DNA from: Hydrogenophaga sp.
GTDB taxonomy: Bacteria; Pseudomonadota; Gammaproteobacteria; Burkholderiales; Burkholderiaceae_C
Length of the DNA stretch: 64,000 bases
Direction: 5' to 3'
Assembly: GCF_018780075.1 (NCBI RefSeq)
Contig: NZ_JADMKB010000003.1
Location: forward strand, 248,001 to 312,000
Part shown: one piece after another, positions 33,291 through 42,475 of the stretch
Layout: each line of letters opens with the position of its first letter
Position numbering within the stretch: the first letter of the stretch is position 1
Notes under the pieces: generated by a model
What the model saw: the letters and a program-made list of their open reading frames with translations, nothing else
Told to the model about the DNA's origin: nothing
Database searches by the model: none
Program-made: the position numbers and the translations under genes

Positions 33291-34565
33291 ATGAACAAGG
33301 AAATGTCTGAAACGCTTACCCGCGTCGGTCCCGGCACGCGCATGGGCAACCTGCTGCGCCGCTACTGGGTGCCAGCGCTGATGTCGAACGAGATCGCCGA
33401 GTCGGATAGCCCGCAGGTACGCGTGCAACTGCTGGGCGAAAAGCTGCTCGCGTTCCGCAACTCCGACGGCAAGGCCTGCTTGATCAGCGAGTTCTGCTCC
33501 CACCGCGGTGTGTCGCTGTACTTCGGCCGCAACGAGGAAAACGGCATTCGCTGCGCCTATCACGGCGTCAAGTTCGATGGCATGGGCCAGTGCGTGGACG
33601 TGCCGTCATCGCCCCAGGCTTGCGCCCGGATGCACATCAAGGGCTACCCCTGCATTGAGCGCGGCGGCATCGTTTGGACCTACATGGGTCCGGCCGACCA
33701 ACAGCCTGCAGCGCCTGAACTTGAGTGGTGCACGTTGCCACCCGAGCATGTGTTTGTGTCCAAACGGCTGCAGTATTCGAACTATCTCCAAGCTATGGAA
33801 GGCGGCATCGACACCGCGCACGTGTCATATGTGCACAGCTTCGAGGTGGACGGCGACCCCATGCACCAGGGCGTCAAGGCGCTGGACTACATCAAGGCCG
33901 ACGGCAATGTGAGCTTCGAGATCGAAAAGCAGCCCTTCGGACTGAGCCTGTTCGGCCGTCGGCTGGGCGAGCCCGACTCCTACTACTGGCGCATCACGCA
34001 GTGGTTGTTCCCCTGGTTCACACTGATCGCGCCATTTGGCAACCACGCGCTGGGAGGCCATGTTTGGGTGCCGATCGACGACCACAACTGCTGGGCCTGG
34101 AGCATCAACTGGCAGCCTGATCGACCGCTCACGGCCGAGGAGCGCACCGCGATGGAGGCCGGCAAAGGCATCCACGTCGAATACGAGGCACCGGGCAGCT
34201 ATATCCCGAAATTCAGCCGCGACAACGACTACGGCATGGATCGCCAGGCCCAAAAGGACAAACGTTCCTATAGCGGCATCTTCGGCTTCGCGGCCCAGGA
34301 CTACTCGTTACAGGAAAGCATGGGCCCCATCCAGGACCATGAAGCGGAAATGCTGTTGCCAACCGACAAGGCCATCGTGATGGCGCGGCGCATGCTGCAC
34401 GAAGCCGCATTGGGCTTAGAGCAAGGCGACACACCGCCAGCGCTGAACGCCAGCGAGCAACACGTGCGTCCTGCCGGCGTGCTCCTGCCCCGAAACCAGG
34501 ACCCCGTCGAATGGGCTCGCCAGAACCTAGCCGATGCCACTAGCAAGCCGGTCTTCAGCCTTTGA
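33291..34565 (+). CDS. iphA: isophthalate dioxygenase-like Rieske oxygenase
   Basis: A 424-residue Rieske oxygenase of the phthalate-dioxygenase type, which has no beta subunit. Rieske ligands are C69-x-H71 (FCSHRGVSL) and C88-x2-H91 (CAYHGVKF). The iron site is D174, H177 and H182 (GIDTAHVSYVH). The order regulator, oxygenase, Bug receptor, SDR dehydrogenase, FMN reductase matches the iphACBD operon of Comamonas sp. E6, so isophthalate is the likely substrate. A phthalate or substituted benzoate cannot be excluded from sequence alone. The ATG at 33291 follows AGGAGACCCCAA. Confidence 0.75.
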   Translation: MNKEMSETLTRVGPGTRMGNLLRRYWVPALMSNEIAESDSPQVRVQLLGEKLLAFRNSDGKACLISEFCSHRGVSLYFGRNEENGIRCAYHGVKFDGMGQCVDVPSSPQACARMHIKGYPCIERGGIVWTYMGPADQQPAAPELEWCTLPPEHVFVSKRLQYSNYLQAMEGGIDTAHVSYVHSFEVDGDPMHQGVKALDYIKADGNVSFEIEKQPFGLSLFGRRLGEPDSYYWRITQWLFPWFTLIAPFGNHALGGHVWVPIDDHNCWAWSINWQPDRPLTAEERTAMEAGKGIHVEYEAPGSYIPKFSRDNDYGMDRQAQKDKRSYSGIFGFAAQDYSLQESMGPIQDHEAEMLLPTDKAIVMARRMLHEAALGLEQGDTPPALNASEQHVRPAGVLLPRNQDPVEWARQNLADATSKPVFSL

Positions 34566-34606
34566 AGACATCTATTGCCATCCCTACGACAACAAGGAGA
34601 CAACCC

Positions 34607-35587
34607 ATGACATTCATCCGCAGGATGCTCGCCGCAACACTGATCGCCACTGCGACGACCTCTTCCGCCTGGGCTCAGGGCACGCCAAACTGGCGTCCCA
34701 GCAAGCCTGTACGCATCGTCGTACCCATCGTCGGTAGCACCAACGACGTGTTGGCCCGTCTGATCGCCCCGGAGTTGCAGAAGGCTTTCGGTCAACCCTT
34801 CGTGGTGGAGAACAAACCCGGCGCGGGCGGCAACATCGGTGCCCTAGAAGTCTCGCGCGCTGCGCCAGATGGCCATACGCTGCTGGTGGGCTACAACGGA
34901 CCACTGGCGATCAACGTGACGCTGTTTGACAAGATGCCTTACGACCCGACCAAGGACTTGGCACCTATCACGCTGGCAGTCAAATCGCCTCAGTACCTGG
35001 TGGCAAATCCTGCGGCAGGCTTCACCAACGTGAAAGACTTCATCGCCAAGGTCAAGGCTGAACCTGCCCGGTTTTCCTACGGCTCCGTGGCCATGGGCAG
35101 TGCTTCGCACCTGACCATGGAGATGATGAAGTCTGCGGCCGGCTTCCACATGACGCACATTCCCTATCGCGGCGCTGGTCCTGCTGTCACCGATCTGATC
35201 GCAGGCAACGTACAGGCGGGCTTTTTCGTACCCGGCAACGTGCAGGGGTTCGTGAAGGAAGGCCGTCTCAAGCTGCTGGCCTCCACTGGCCAAAAGCGAT
35301 TCCCGAGCACGCCGGATGTTCCAACGCTCGCCGAGTCGGGACTCAAGGACTTCGAGGCCACTTCATGGATCGGCTTCCTCGCGCCGCCGGCCACGCCACC
35401 GGGAATCATCAATCGTTACAACGAAGAGATAGTTCGCATCCTGAAGTCACCCGAAACACAGAAGCGGTTGCATGAGATGGAGTTCGAGATCGTCGCCAGC
35501 AGCCCCAAGGAGTTCAGTGACTGGATTGGCACTGAGATTGGGCGCTGGGGCAAAATCATCAAGAGCACGGGCGCCAAAGCGGAGTGA
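34607..35587 (+). CDS. iphC: Bug/TctC-type isophthalate-binding receptor (IphC-like)
   Basis: A 326-residue periplasmic Bug receptor with a signal peptide (ending SSAWA). Family blocks are [56 protein letters not shown] and MTHIPYRGAGPAVTDLIAGN. It probably hands isophthalate to the TpiBA membrane subunits encoded just downstream of the operon. The ATG at 34607 follows AAGGAGACAACC, 41 bp after iphA. Confidence 0.85.
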   Translation: MTFIRRMLAATLIATATTSSAWAQGTPNWRPSKPVRIVVPIVGSTNDVLARLIAPELQKAFGQPFVVENKPGAGGNIGALEVSRAAPDGHTLLVGYNGPLAINVTLFDKMPYDPTKDLAPITLAVKSPQYLVANPAAGFTNVKDFIAKVKAEPARFSYGSVAMGSASHLTMEMMKSAAGFHMTHIPYRGAGPAVTDLIAGNVQAGFFVPGNVQGFVKEGRLKLLASTGQKRFPSTPDVPTLAESGLKDFEATSWIGFLAPPATPPGIINRYNEEIVRILKSPETQKRLHEMEFEIVASSPKEFSDWIGTEIGRWGKIIKSTGAKAE

Positions 35588-35593
35588 GCTGAG

Positions 35594-36373
35594 ATGAACA
35601 CTTCCCGACTGGCGGGGCGCACCGCACTGATCACCGGCGCTGGCGCTGGCATCGGTGCGGCCGCCGCCGCGATTTTCAGCCGCGAAGGTGCGGCTGTACT
35701 GATGGTGGATGCGAACACGCAAGCGCTGGAGAGCACGCGCGCATTGATCGAAAAAACGCAGCCCGACGCACGACTAGCGTGCGTGGCGGCCGATGTGGCA
35801 GACGAGGCCGCAGCCCTCGCGGCGGTAGCTCAGTGCATCGCGCTCTGGGGCGGGCTGGACATCCTGGTCAACAACGCCGCTATGCGCAATTACAGCGCAG
35901 CCGCAGATGCCACTCCCGCCGAATGGCAGGCCATGGTCAATGTCAACTTGGTGGGTATGTCCAACTACTGCCGCGCTGCGTTGCCAGCGCTGCGGCACTC
36001 CGGCATCGGCAGCATCGTCAACGTCTCCTCGTGCTATGCAGTCACTGGCCGCAAGGGCATGGCGCTGTACGACGCGACCAAGGCAGCGCAGTTGGCCTAT
36101 ACGCGCACGCTGGCCTTCGAAGAGGCACCGTGCGGAGTCCGCGCCAATGCCATCTGCCCCGGTTCGACGTTGACTGACTTCCACCTTGGCCGAGCGAGCA
36201 GTGCCGGCAAGAGTGCCGATCAGCTCAGGACCGAGCGCAAAGACACCTCACTGGTCGGCCGCTGGGCCGACCCCGCCGAGATCGCTTGGCCCATCCTCTG
36301 GCTCGCGTCCGGCGAGGCCTCGTTCATCACCGGCACCACGCTGATGGTGGATGGCGGCCTGCACATCATGTAA
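35594..36373 (+). CDS. iphB: SDR-family dihydrodiol dehydrogenase (IphB-like)
   Basis: A 259-residue classical short-chain dehydrogenase: the cofactor loop TGAGAGIGAAAA near residues 14-25, LVNNAAM, the catalytic Ser in VNVSSCYAV (about 145) and Tyr159-x3-Lys163 (YDATKAA). By position it should oxidise the isophthalate dihydrodiol made by IphA, with decarboxylation to protocatechuate. It starts 6 bp after iphC and ends 3 bp before iphD. Function is inferred from context; SDR sequences alone do not fix the substrate. Confidence 0.78.
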   Translation: MNTSRLAGRTALITGAGAGIGAAAAAIFSREGAAVLMVDANTQALESTRALIEKTQPDARLACVAADVADEAAALAAVAQCIALWGGLDILVNNAAMRNYSAAADATPAEWQAMVNVNLVGMSNYCRAALPALRHSGIGSIVNVSSCYAVTGRKGMALYDATKAAQLAYTRTLAFEEAPCGVRANAICPGSTLTDFHLGRASSAGKSADQLRTERKDTSLVGRWADPAEIAWPILWLASGEASFITGTTLMVDGGLHIM

Positions 36374-36376
36374 GTC

Positions 36377-37351
36377 ATGGCCACAACTACTCTGCAGGCG
36401 CTCGTCTTCCAGATGCGCCACGAAGCCTCGGGCATTATCAGTGTCGAACTACGACCCACCACGCCAGCATCTGCATTTCCCGTTGCCGCCGCCGGCGCGC
36501 ATGTGGACCTGCACCTAGGCAACGGTCTGATTCGCAGCTATTCCTTAATCAACCCGGGGGACACACATCGCTACGTTGTGGCGGTGCTCAACGACAGACG
36601 CAGCCGGGGCGGGTCACGCTTCGTGCACGAACAGCTTCGCGTTGGGCAGGTGATCACCCTCGGCGGGCCGCGCAACCACTTCCGACTGGACGAGGACGCG
36701 CGACACAGCGTGCTACTGGCCGGTGGCATTGGCATTACACCGATCTACGCCATGCTGCAACGCCTCGCGACGCTAGGGCGCGAGGCGCACCTCGTCTATT
36801 GCGCGCGAAGCCGTTCCGAGGCGGCCTTTCTGGCCGAAATCGAGGCAATTGCCAGTGCAAGTGACACCCGGCTTTCGCTGCGATGCCATTTCGACGGCGA
36901 GCAAGGCGGACCGCCAGACCTTGAACGCTTGCTCGCCGGCCATCCACCGGACGCACACTTTTATTGCTGCGGCCCCGGGCCCATGCTCGATGCCTACGAA
37001 CGCGCTTGCGAGCGTTTGGGACAGCACAACGTCCACCTAGAGCGCTTTGCTGCTACCACGACGGCCCCCCCAGCGACACCTGCAAGTGGCTACACGGTAG
37101 AACTGCGCAGGAGTGGCCGCACGGTCCAGGTGCCACCCGGCATACCTCTGCTCGACGCGCTCATCGAGGCCGGACTCAACCCCGACCACAGTTGCCGCGA
37201 AGGCGTGTGCGGAGCGTGCGAAACCAGGGTTATCTCTGGTGATGTCGATCACCGCGACCAACTGTTGTCCAAACAGGAACGCGCGGCCAACAAGTCCATG
37301 ATGATCTGTGTCTCATCTTGCCGCTCGGGCTGCCTGGTACTTGACGCCTGA
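36377..37351 (+). CDS. iphD: phthalate-dioxygenase-type reductase (IphD-like)
   Basis: A 324-residue reductase in the order FMN domain (RSYSLINPGD), NAD domain (VLLAGGIGITPIYAM), then a C-terminal plant-type [2Fe-2S] domain (HSCREGVCGACETRV, then SSCRSGCLVLDA). This is the phthalate dioxygenase reductase/VanB layout, which pairs with alpha-only oxygenases such as IphA. It is the last gene of the iph operon. The 194 bp after it contain the tpi promoter. Confidence 0.85.
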   Translation: MATTTLQALVFQMRHEASGIISVELRPTTPASAFPVAAAGAHVDLHLGNGLIRSYSLINPGDTHRYVVAVLNDRRSRGGSRFVHEQLRVGQVITLGGPRNHFRLDEDARHSVLLAGGIGITPIYAMLQRLATLGREAHLVYCARSRSEAAFLAEIEAIASASDTRLSLRCHFDGEQGGPPDLERLLAGHPPDAHFYCCGPGPMLDAYERACERLGQHNVHLERFAATTTAPPATPASGYTVELRRSGRTVQVPPGIPLLDALIEAGLNPDHSCREGVCGACETRVISGDVDHRDQLLSKQERAANKSMMICVSSCRSGCLVLDA

Positions 37352-37486
37352 AGTCCAGCACCTCGTTCACAGCAATTTCTCAGTCTTCAGCTGGTGACGC
37401 AATGTCGCTCGCGTGAGGCTCAACCACGCCTTTCCATCAGGTGACTTTGCAAGCCACTCCACGGAGGTCTTTACTGGAAATTCAAC

Positions 37487-37515
37487 TCGACAAGTCACTC
37501 CCAAAACAATATTAT
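37487..37515 (+). promoter_or_regulatory. predicted promoter of tpiBA
   Basis: TCGACA at 37487-37492, 17 bp, then TATTAT at 37510-37515. A TATAAT-like hexamer also lies closer to the gene (near 37527). A separate promoter fits the constitutive expression reported for tpiBA in Comamonas. Confidence 0.5.
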
Positions 37516-37545
37516 TAGCAATCTAACTATAATTGGAGACGTACT

Positions 37546-38034
37546 GTGGCGTTCGCCAGCCAGAAAGATTTTGTGTCCGGACTCATGTTCATGGCCGTGG
37601 GCGGCTCGTTCGCCTGGGGTGCTGTGGACTATGAAATCGGCAATGCCGCCCGCATGGGCCCCGGCTACTTTCCCTTCATGCTCGGCCTGATCCTGGTCTT
37701 GCTCGGGGTTCTGGTCACCTTCAACGCGTTCAAATCCGGCCCGCCCGGTGGCGACAAGATCGGCGCGCTCGCTTGGCGTCCGCTGGTGTTCATCCTCGGA
37801 GCCAACCTGCTGTTCGGTGCACTGCTGGTGGGCATTCCCGCCTTCGGCCTGCCGGCCTTCGGCCTGATCGTGGCGATCTTCGGCCTGGTCATCATGGCCG
37901 GCTACGCCCGCGAAGGCGCGAAGTTCAAGGAGTCGCTGATCCTGGCCGCCATCCTGGCCGCGGGCAGCTACCTCGCTTTCGTGAAACTGCTGAACCTGCA
38001 GTTTCCGGTCCTGCCCTGGTTCCTCGCGAACTGA
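37546..38034 (+). CDS. tpiB: TctB-type small membrane subunit, phthalate-isomer transporter (TpiB-like)
   Basis: A 162-residue membrane protein with four hydrophobic segments, typical of TctB: FVSGLMFMAVGGSFAWGAVD, then GPGYFPFMLGLILVLLGVLV, LLVGIPAFGLPAFGLIVAIF and SLILAAILAAGSYLAFVKLL. It is the small subunit of a proton-driven tripartite tricarboxylate transporter. In Comamonas sp. E6 tpiBA are shared by receptors for terephthalate and isophthalate and also help phthalate uptake, which fits the three receptors of this region. Start GTG at 37546 after TTGGAG. Confidence 0.83.
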   Translation: MAFASQKDFVSGLMFMAVGGSFAWGAVDYEIGNAARMGPGYFPFMLGLILVLLGVLVTFNAFKSGPPGGDKIGALAWRPLVFILGANLLFGALLVGIPAFGLPAFGLIVAIFGLVIMAGYAREGAKFKESLILAAILAAGSYLAFVKLLNLQFPVLPWFLAN

Positions 38035-38052
38035 ACACGAGGAGACAAGCAC

Positions 38053-39564
38053 ATGGATCTGATCAACAACCTCGCGCTCGGCTTCGGCGTTGCCTTCACC
38101 CTGCAGAACCTCGTCTACGCCTTCATCGGCTGCTTGCTGGGCACGCTGATCGGGGTGCTGCCCGGCATCGGCCCGCTGGCCACCATCGCCATGCTGCTGC
38201 CGGCCACCTACGGCCTGCCGCCCGTGGCTGCGCTCATCATGCTGGCCGGCATTTACTACGGGGCCCAGTACGGCGGCTCCACCACCGCCATCCTCGTCAA
38301 CCTGCCGGGAGAATCCTCGTCGGTCGTGACGGTGATCGACGGCTACCAGATGGCACGCAAGGGCAGGGCAGGCCCCGCCCTGGCTGCCGCTGGTCTGGGT
38401 TCGTTCTTCGCGGGTTGCGTCGGCACGCTGATCCTCGCGGGCTTCGCGGCGCCGCTGACCGAACTCGCACTGGAGTTTGGTCCAGCCGAATACTTCTCGT
38501 TGATGATTGTCGGCCTGATCGGTGCCGTGGTGTTGGCTTCCGGCTCACTGCTCAAGGCCCTGGCCATGATCGTTCTGGGCCTGCTGCTCGGCCTGGTCGG
38601 CACCGACGTGAACTCCGGCGTCGCGCGCTACAGCTTCGACATCCCGGAACTGACCGACGGCATCAGCTTCCTGGCCATCGCCATGGGGGTGTTCGGCTAC
38701 GGTGAAATCATCCAGAACCTGTCGCACCCGGACGAGAAGCGCGAAGTGTTCACCGGCAAGGTCAACGGCATCATGCCCACCGCTGAAGACTTCAAGAACA
38801 TGATTCCCGCCGTGCTGCGCGGCACCGCGCTGGGTTCGGCGCTTGGCATCCTGCCCGGCGGCGGTGCGCTGCTGTCAGCCTTCACGGCCTACACCATCGA
38901 GAAAAAGACCAAACTCAAGCCGGGCGAAGTGCCCTTCGGTCAGGGCAACATCCGTGGCGTGGCAGCCCCCGAGTCGGCCAACAACGCTGGTTCGCAAACA
39001 TCCTTCATCCCGCTGCTGACGCTGGGCATCCCGCCCAACGCCGTGATGGCGCTGATGGTCGGTGCCATGACCATCCACAACATCCAGCCCGGTCCGCAGG
39101 TCATGACCAGCAACCCCGAGCTGTTCTGGGGCCTGATCGCCTCGATGTGGATCGGCAATGCGATGCTGATCATGCTGAACCTGCCGCTGATCGGCATCTG
39201 GATCAAGCTGCTGACCGTGCCCTACAAGTGGCTGTTCCCGGCCATCGTGCTGTTCTGTGCGATCGGCGTGTACTCGACCAACAACAACAGCTTCGACATC
39301 TGGATGGTGGCGCTGTTCGGCCTGATCGGTTATGGCTTCATCAAGCTCGGTTGTGAACCTGCGCCGCTGCTGCTGGGCCTGATCCTGGGTCCGATGATGG
39401 AAGAGTACCTGCGCCGTGCACTGTTGATCTCGCGTGGCGACTGGTCGGTGTTCGTCACCCGTCCGCTGTCCGCCAGCCTGCTGGTCGTCGCGGCGATCCT
39501 GTTGGCGGTGGTGCTGATGCCCTCGGTCAAGAAAAAGCGCGAAGAGGCTTTTGTTGAGGACTGA
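38053..39564 (+). CDS. tpiA: TctA-type large membrane subunit, phthalate-isomer transporter (TpiA-like)
   Basis: A 503-residue integral membrane protein with about 11-12 hydrophobic segments and the TctA signatures VLPGIGPLATIAMLLPATYG and YYGAQYGGSTTAILVNLPGE, the latter half repeated as GILPGGGALLSAF and AAPESANNAGSQTSFIP. It forms the translocation path and binds loaded Bug receptors. It starts 18 bp after tpiB behind GAGGAGAC. No receptor gene is in the operon itself, so it depends on TphC, IphC and perhaps the receptors encoded at 48068 and 55632. Confidence 0.88.
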   Translation: MDLINNLALGFGVAFTLQNLVYAFIGCLLGTLIGVLPGIGPLATIAMLLPATYGLPPVAALIMLAGIYYGAQYGGSTTAILVNLPGESSSVVTVIDGYQMARKGRAGPALAAAGLGSFFAGCVGTLILAGFAAPLTELALEFGPAEYFSLMIVGLIGAVVLASGSLLKALAMIVLGLLLGLVGTDVNSGVARYSFDIPELTDGISFLAIAMGVFGYGEIIQNLSHPDEKREVFTGKVNGIMPTAEDFKNMIPAVLRGTALGSALGILPGGGALLSAFTAYTIEKKTKLKPGEVPFGQGNIRGVAAPESANNAGSQTSFIPLLTLGIPPNAVMALMVGAMTIHNIQPGPQVMTSNPELFWGLIASMWIGNAMLIMLNLPLIGIWIKLLTVPYKWLFPAIVLFCAIGVYSTNNNSFDIWMVALFGLIGYGFIKLGCEPAPLLLGLILGPMMEEYLRRALLISRGDWSVFVTRPLSASLLVVAAILLAVVLMPSVKKKREEAFVED

Positions 39565-39626
39565 AAGTGCCGTAGTACTAGAGGCAATATTTGCGTTTCC
39601 CGCAATGACTACATGAGGCTATCAAT

Positions 39627-40178
39627 ATGACCGAAATCATAAAATCGAACAACGATTCACCCCTTGACAATTTTTCCAACTGTCATGAAGGAATTATTTC
39701 ACATCTTAATGAATTTGGACAAATCACTGACCTTGTTAAAGCTGCAACAAGTGCTCGCAAGATTGCCGACGATACCGTCACATTTTTCAGAGTCGCTGTA
39801 TTTGATCATCACGCAGAAGAAGAAAGAGATCTATTTCCTGCAGTCCTTGCCAATGCAAAGCCTGGCGAGGAGCAGTCCGTCGTGCAGATGATGATCGACG
39901 GACTTATAGCAGAGCACCGCGAGATCGAATCCCAGTGGAGTCGTATAGAACCGAAGCTTGTGAAACTTGCCAAAGGGCACCTCATCGAAATCGATGACAC
40001 GGCTGTTCAACGGCTCGTGACTCAATACACGGCACATGCTAGACTGGAAGAGCGCGAATTCTTACCTCTAGCAGAAAAGATCCTTGGTCGGAAAGATCCC
40101 GAATTGGCGACGCTTGGACTCGCTCTACACACACGCCACGTCATTCGTGCAGCTCGTCGCGGCTTACGGGGCTCCTGA
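39627..40178 (+). CDS. hemerythrin HHE-domain protein
   Basis: A 183-residue hemerythrin-like four-helix protein with di-iron ligands in the expected places: NCHEGIISHL, FDHHAEEERDLFP, LIAEHREIESQW and YTAHARLEEREFLP, plus HTRHVIRAARR near the end. Such proteins bind O2 or NO or protect iron enzymes; the ligand is unknown here. The gene is clearly more AT-rich than its neighbours, suggesting a separate origin. It lies 62 bp after tpiA and is followed by the palindromic repeat at 40232. Confidence 0.8.
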   Translation: MTEIIKSNNDSPLDNFSNCHEGIISHLNEFGQITDLVKAATSARKIADDTVTFFRVAVFDHHAEEERDLFPAVLANAKPGEEQSVVQMMIDGLIAEHREIESQWSRIEPKLVKLAKGHLIEIDDTAVQRLVTQYTAHARLEEREFLPLAEKILGRKDPELATLGLALHTRHVIRAARRGLRGS

Positions 40179-40231
40179 ATGCAGAATGACGAGACCCAAA
40201 AACCACGAGGATGGAAAATGCAACAAGCATG

Positions 40232-40329
40232 TGAAGTCCCCTTGAAAACCTGAACCACCCGGAGGTAGAGAATTCCCTCAGTCCCCCAACCTCTACTTCT
40301 GATTGACTCGGGGATTCAAGGGGACTTCA
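40232..40329. repeat. 98-bp palindromic repeat with 15-bp inverted ends
   Basis: TGAAGTCCCCTTGAA (40232-40246) is repeated as its exact complement TTCAAGGGGACTTCA (40315-40329). Inside, GGTAGAG and CTCTAC form a nested stem. No ORF is present. The structure could be a miniature inverted-repeat element or a bulky transcription end after the hemerythrin gene. Confidence 0.65.
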
Positions 40330-40788
40330 AGCTCCACTCTAGTTGTCCGTGGCTATTGCCGTAAGCTCTGCTGCGCCGGTTTCATTACCTTTTCGTATAA
40401 CTATTTTCGAAGCCGCCGAGCTCGAACAAACCAGTAGCTCGGATAATTCAGCGAAGCGATTTCGATGCCTATTGCAGCCTGTTTCGCCCATTCCGGGCGC
40501 ATGTACCCCACGGCTTATGCATGATGCGCGTCCCACCAGCCGCCTATGCTGCCCATGCGCATCGGGTTGTAGGTTGCAAAGCACAGCAATGCCTGGTCCG
40601 TGAGCTTGGCCTGACCAATGACTTTGGTCTTTGCTTCAGCTTTATTTGCGCCTGTGCATGGTGGCGGGCGTGTCGCCGAACTGGCAAAACGGGTTGGGTA
40701 CTTTGCTCACTCGCGCACTCGCCGGCTCAGTCCAGCGCCCTGTCGGCGCTCGGTTCTGAATAAGTCAGGGGCGACCATGTAAGGTTCC
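40330..40788. other. 459-bp gap without an intact gene
   Basis: Several short frames exist on both strands but none looks like an intact gene. On the minus strand one frame ends in MRMGSIGGWWDAHHA (stop at 40515) and another in NPFCQFGDTPATMHRRK (stop near 40651). These look like gene ends, so the stretch may be decayed DNA at the junction between the phthalate-isomer block and the homogentisate-type block. Confidence 0.4.
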
Positions 40789-41253
40789 CTAGAGGAGGAA
40801 TACGCCCTTGCCTCCTACGCCTCGGTCGAACAACCGAAATGCCTCTTCGGCTTGGTCAGGCGACCACCGATGCGTATAGACCTGACCGACGTCAATCCCT
40901 TTGGAAGCAACAAAACAGGCACACTCTGATTGCCCCGTGATCGAGAAGGTCCAGGAGCCAATGACGGTCATCTGCTTGCGCAGCAGCTCCGGGCTGACGT
41001 TGATCTTCACCTCGCCGCCCTCGCCAACGAAACAGGCAGTACCCCAGGTCTTTGTGGCGCGAATGGCAGCGCTACGCGCAGAGGCAGCTCCCGAAGTCTC
41101 AAGGCAGCAGTCCACACCAACTCCGGCAATGAGCTCCAGGATGGCCTCCACGGGATCTATATCAGTAGGCGAAAACATAATGTCTGCACCCAGACGCTTG
41201 GCCTGCTCCAGCCGCTGGTGATTCACGTCAGCCTCCGTCTGCAGACGCATCAA
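40789..41253 (-). pseudogene. truncated zinc-type alcohol dehydrogenase (C-terminal part)
   Basis: The 154 codons match only the cofactor-binding C-terminal part of a medium-chain zinc-dependent alcohol dehydrogenase: RLGADIMFSPTDID, GVDCCLETSGAASARSAAIR and FVGEGGEVKINVSPELLRKQ. The catalytic zinc domain and the start of the Rossmann fold are missing. The frame begins right at the stop of the upstream reductase gene, so the 5' half was lost at that junction. Probably non-functional. Confidence 0.75.
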
Positions 41254-42452
41254 AGTTTATCTAGGCGCACCGAGACGTCGGCCAAGACAGACGGCGGCGG
41301 GCAGGTGCCTTGCTTCAGCCAGCGCTTGGCGACCTTGATGTCCCGGGGCGCATTCACGGCGATGACGCTGCGCAGGCCGTCCTCGGCCACCTGGAACACA
41401 GAAAACGCCCCCTGGTCTACCGAACCGCGCACGATGCCCGCGAGGTCGTTGGAGGGAATGCCCAGCACCTGCAGGTTGAGGTCGTACTGGTCGGACCAGA
41501 ACCAGGGGATCTCGTCGTAGACCACCTCCCCGCCGGCGATCGCCTTACCCACGGCGATGGCTTGGTTCTGGGCGTTGGCCCACGACTCGAAGCGCAGACG
41601 CCCCCCCGCCCAGGAATTGGGCTGGTTGGCCACGTCGCCGACCGCGTAGATGTCGGGGTCGGAGCTCCGGCCGCTCGGGTCCACGACGATGCCGTCACGG
41701 ACCTCCAGTCCGCAAGCCTCGGCCAGGCCGGTATCGAGCACCAGCCCGATCCCGACCACCACCGCATCGAACTCCTGCGCCACGCCGGACAGTTGCACGG
41801 CCAGCGCGCGCTCGCGGCCCGCACCAATCGAGGTCACGGTCGTCGAGAGCCGCACGTCTACGCCCTCCTTGCGGTGTTTCGCGAGGAGGAAATCCGACAG
41901 CTGCGGCGGCACCGACCGCGCGCACAGGCGCGGCCCTGCCTCGAGCACGGTGACATCTACTTGCTGCTTCCTCGCCGTCGCCGCGATCTCCAGCCCGATC
42001 CAGCCGCCCCCGATGACCAGCAGCCGATGGCCGGGCACCAGCTTGCTGGCAATGGCCCGGGAATCTTCGATCGTGCGCAAGACATGGACGCCGGGCAGGT
42101 CCACGCCGGGGCACGACAGCATCCGCGGGCGCCCGCCCGTGGCCAGCACGAGCTTGCCGTAGGCAGCCACCGAGCCATCCGCGCACCGGACCTGGCGGCC
42201 GGCGCGGTCGATGCCCGTCACCTCGACACCGGGCCGGAAGTCCACGCGCAGCGCTTCGCATTGCTGCGGGGTCAGCAGCACCGGTGGGTGCGCTTCCGCC
42301 CCACTAAGCACCCCTTTGGACAAAGGGGGCCGCTCGTACGGCGCGTGTGGCTCCCGGCCCAGGAGCGTGATGCGCCCTTCATGCCCCTCCTGCCGCAGCG
42401 ACCGCGCGACCCAAGCGCCGGCCTGGCCGGCTCCCACGATGACGACATCCAT
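41250..42452 (-). CDS. FAD-dependent ferredoxin reductase of a Rieske system
   Basis: A 400-residue pyridine-nucleotide disulphide-type oxidoreductase: FAD loop VIVGAGQAGAWVARSL, PYERPPLSKGVL, NAD loop LLVIGGGWIGLEIAATARK and FAD motif DIYAVGDVANQ. This is the toluene/biphenyl-type ferredoxin reductase that passes electrons from NADH to a Rieske ferredoxin, here the gene 23 bp upstream. The ATG at 42452 has CGGAG nine bases before it; an in-frame ATG at 42473 would add seven residues. With the two upstream genes it forms a three-component oxygenase of unknown substrate. Confidence 0.85.
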   Translation of the reverse strand: MDVVIVGAGQAGAWVARSLRQEGHEGRITLLGREPHAPYERPPLSKGVLSGAEAHPPVLLTPQQCEALRVDFRPGVEVTGIDRAGRQVRCADGSVAAYGKLVLATGGRPRMLSCPGVDLPGVHVLRTIEDSRAIASKLVPGHRLLVIGGGWIGLEIAATARKQQVDVTVLEAGPRLCARSVPPQLSDFLLAKHRKEGVDVRLSTTVTSIGAGRERALAVQLSGVAQEFDAVVVGIGLVLDTGLAEACGLEVRDGIVVDPSGRSSDPDIYAVGDVANQPNSWAGGRLRFESWANAQNQAIAVGKAIAGGEVVYDEIPWFWSDQYDLNLQVLGIPSNDLAGIVRGSVDQGAFSVFQVAEDGLRSVIAVNAPRDIKVAKRWLKQGTCPPPSVLADVSVRLDKL

Positions 42453-42475
42453 CACTGTGTTCTCCGTGCCCATGC

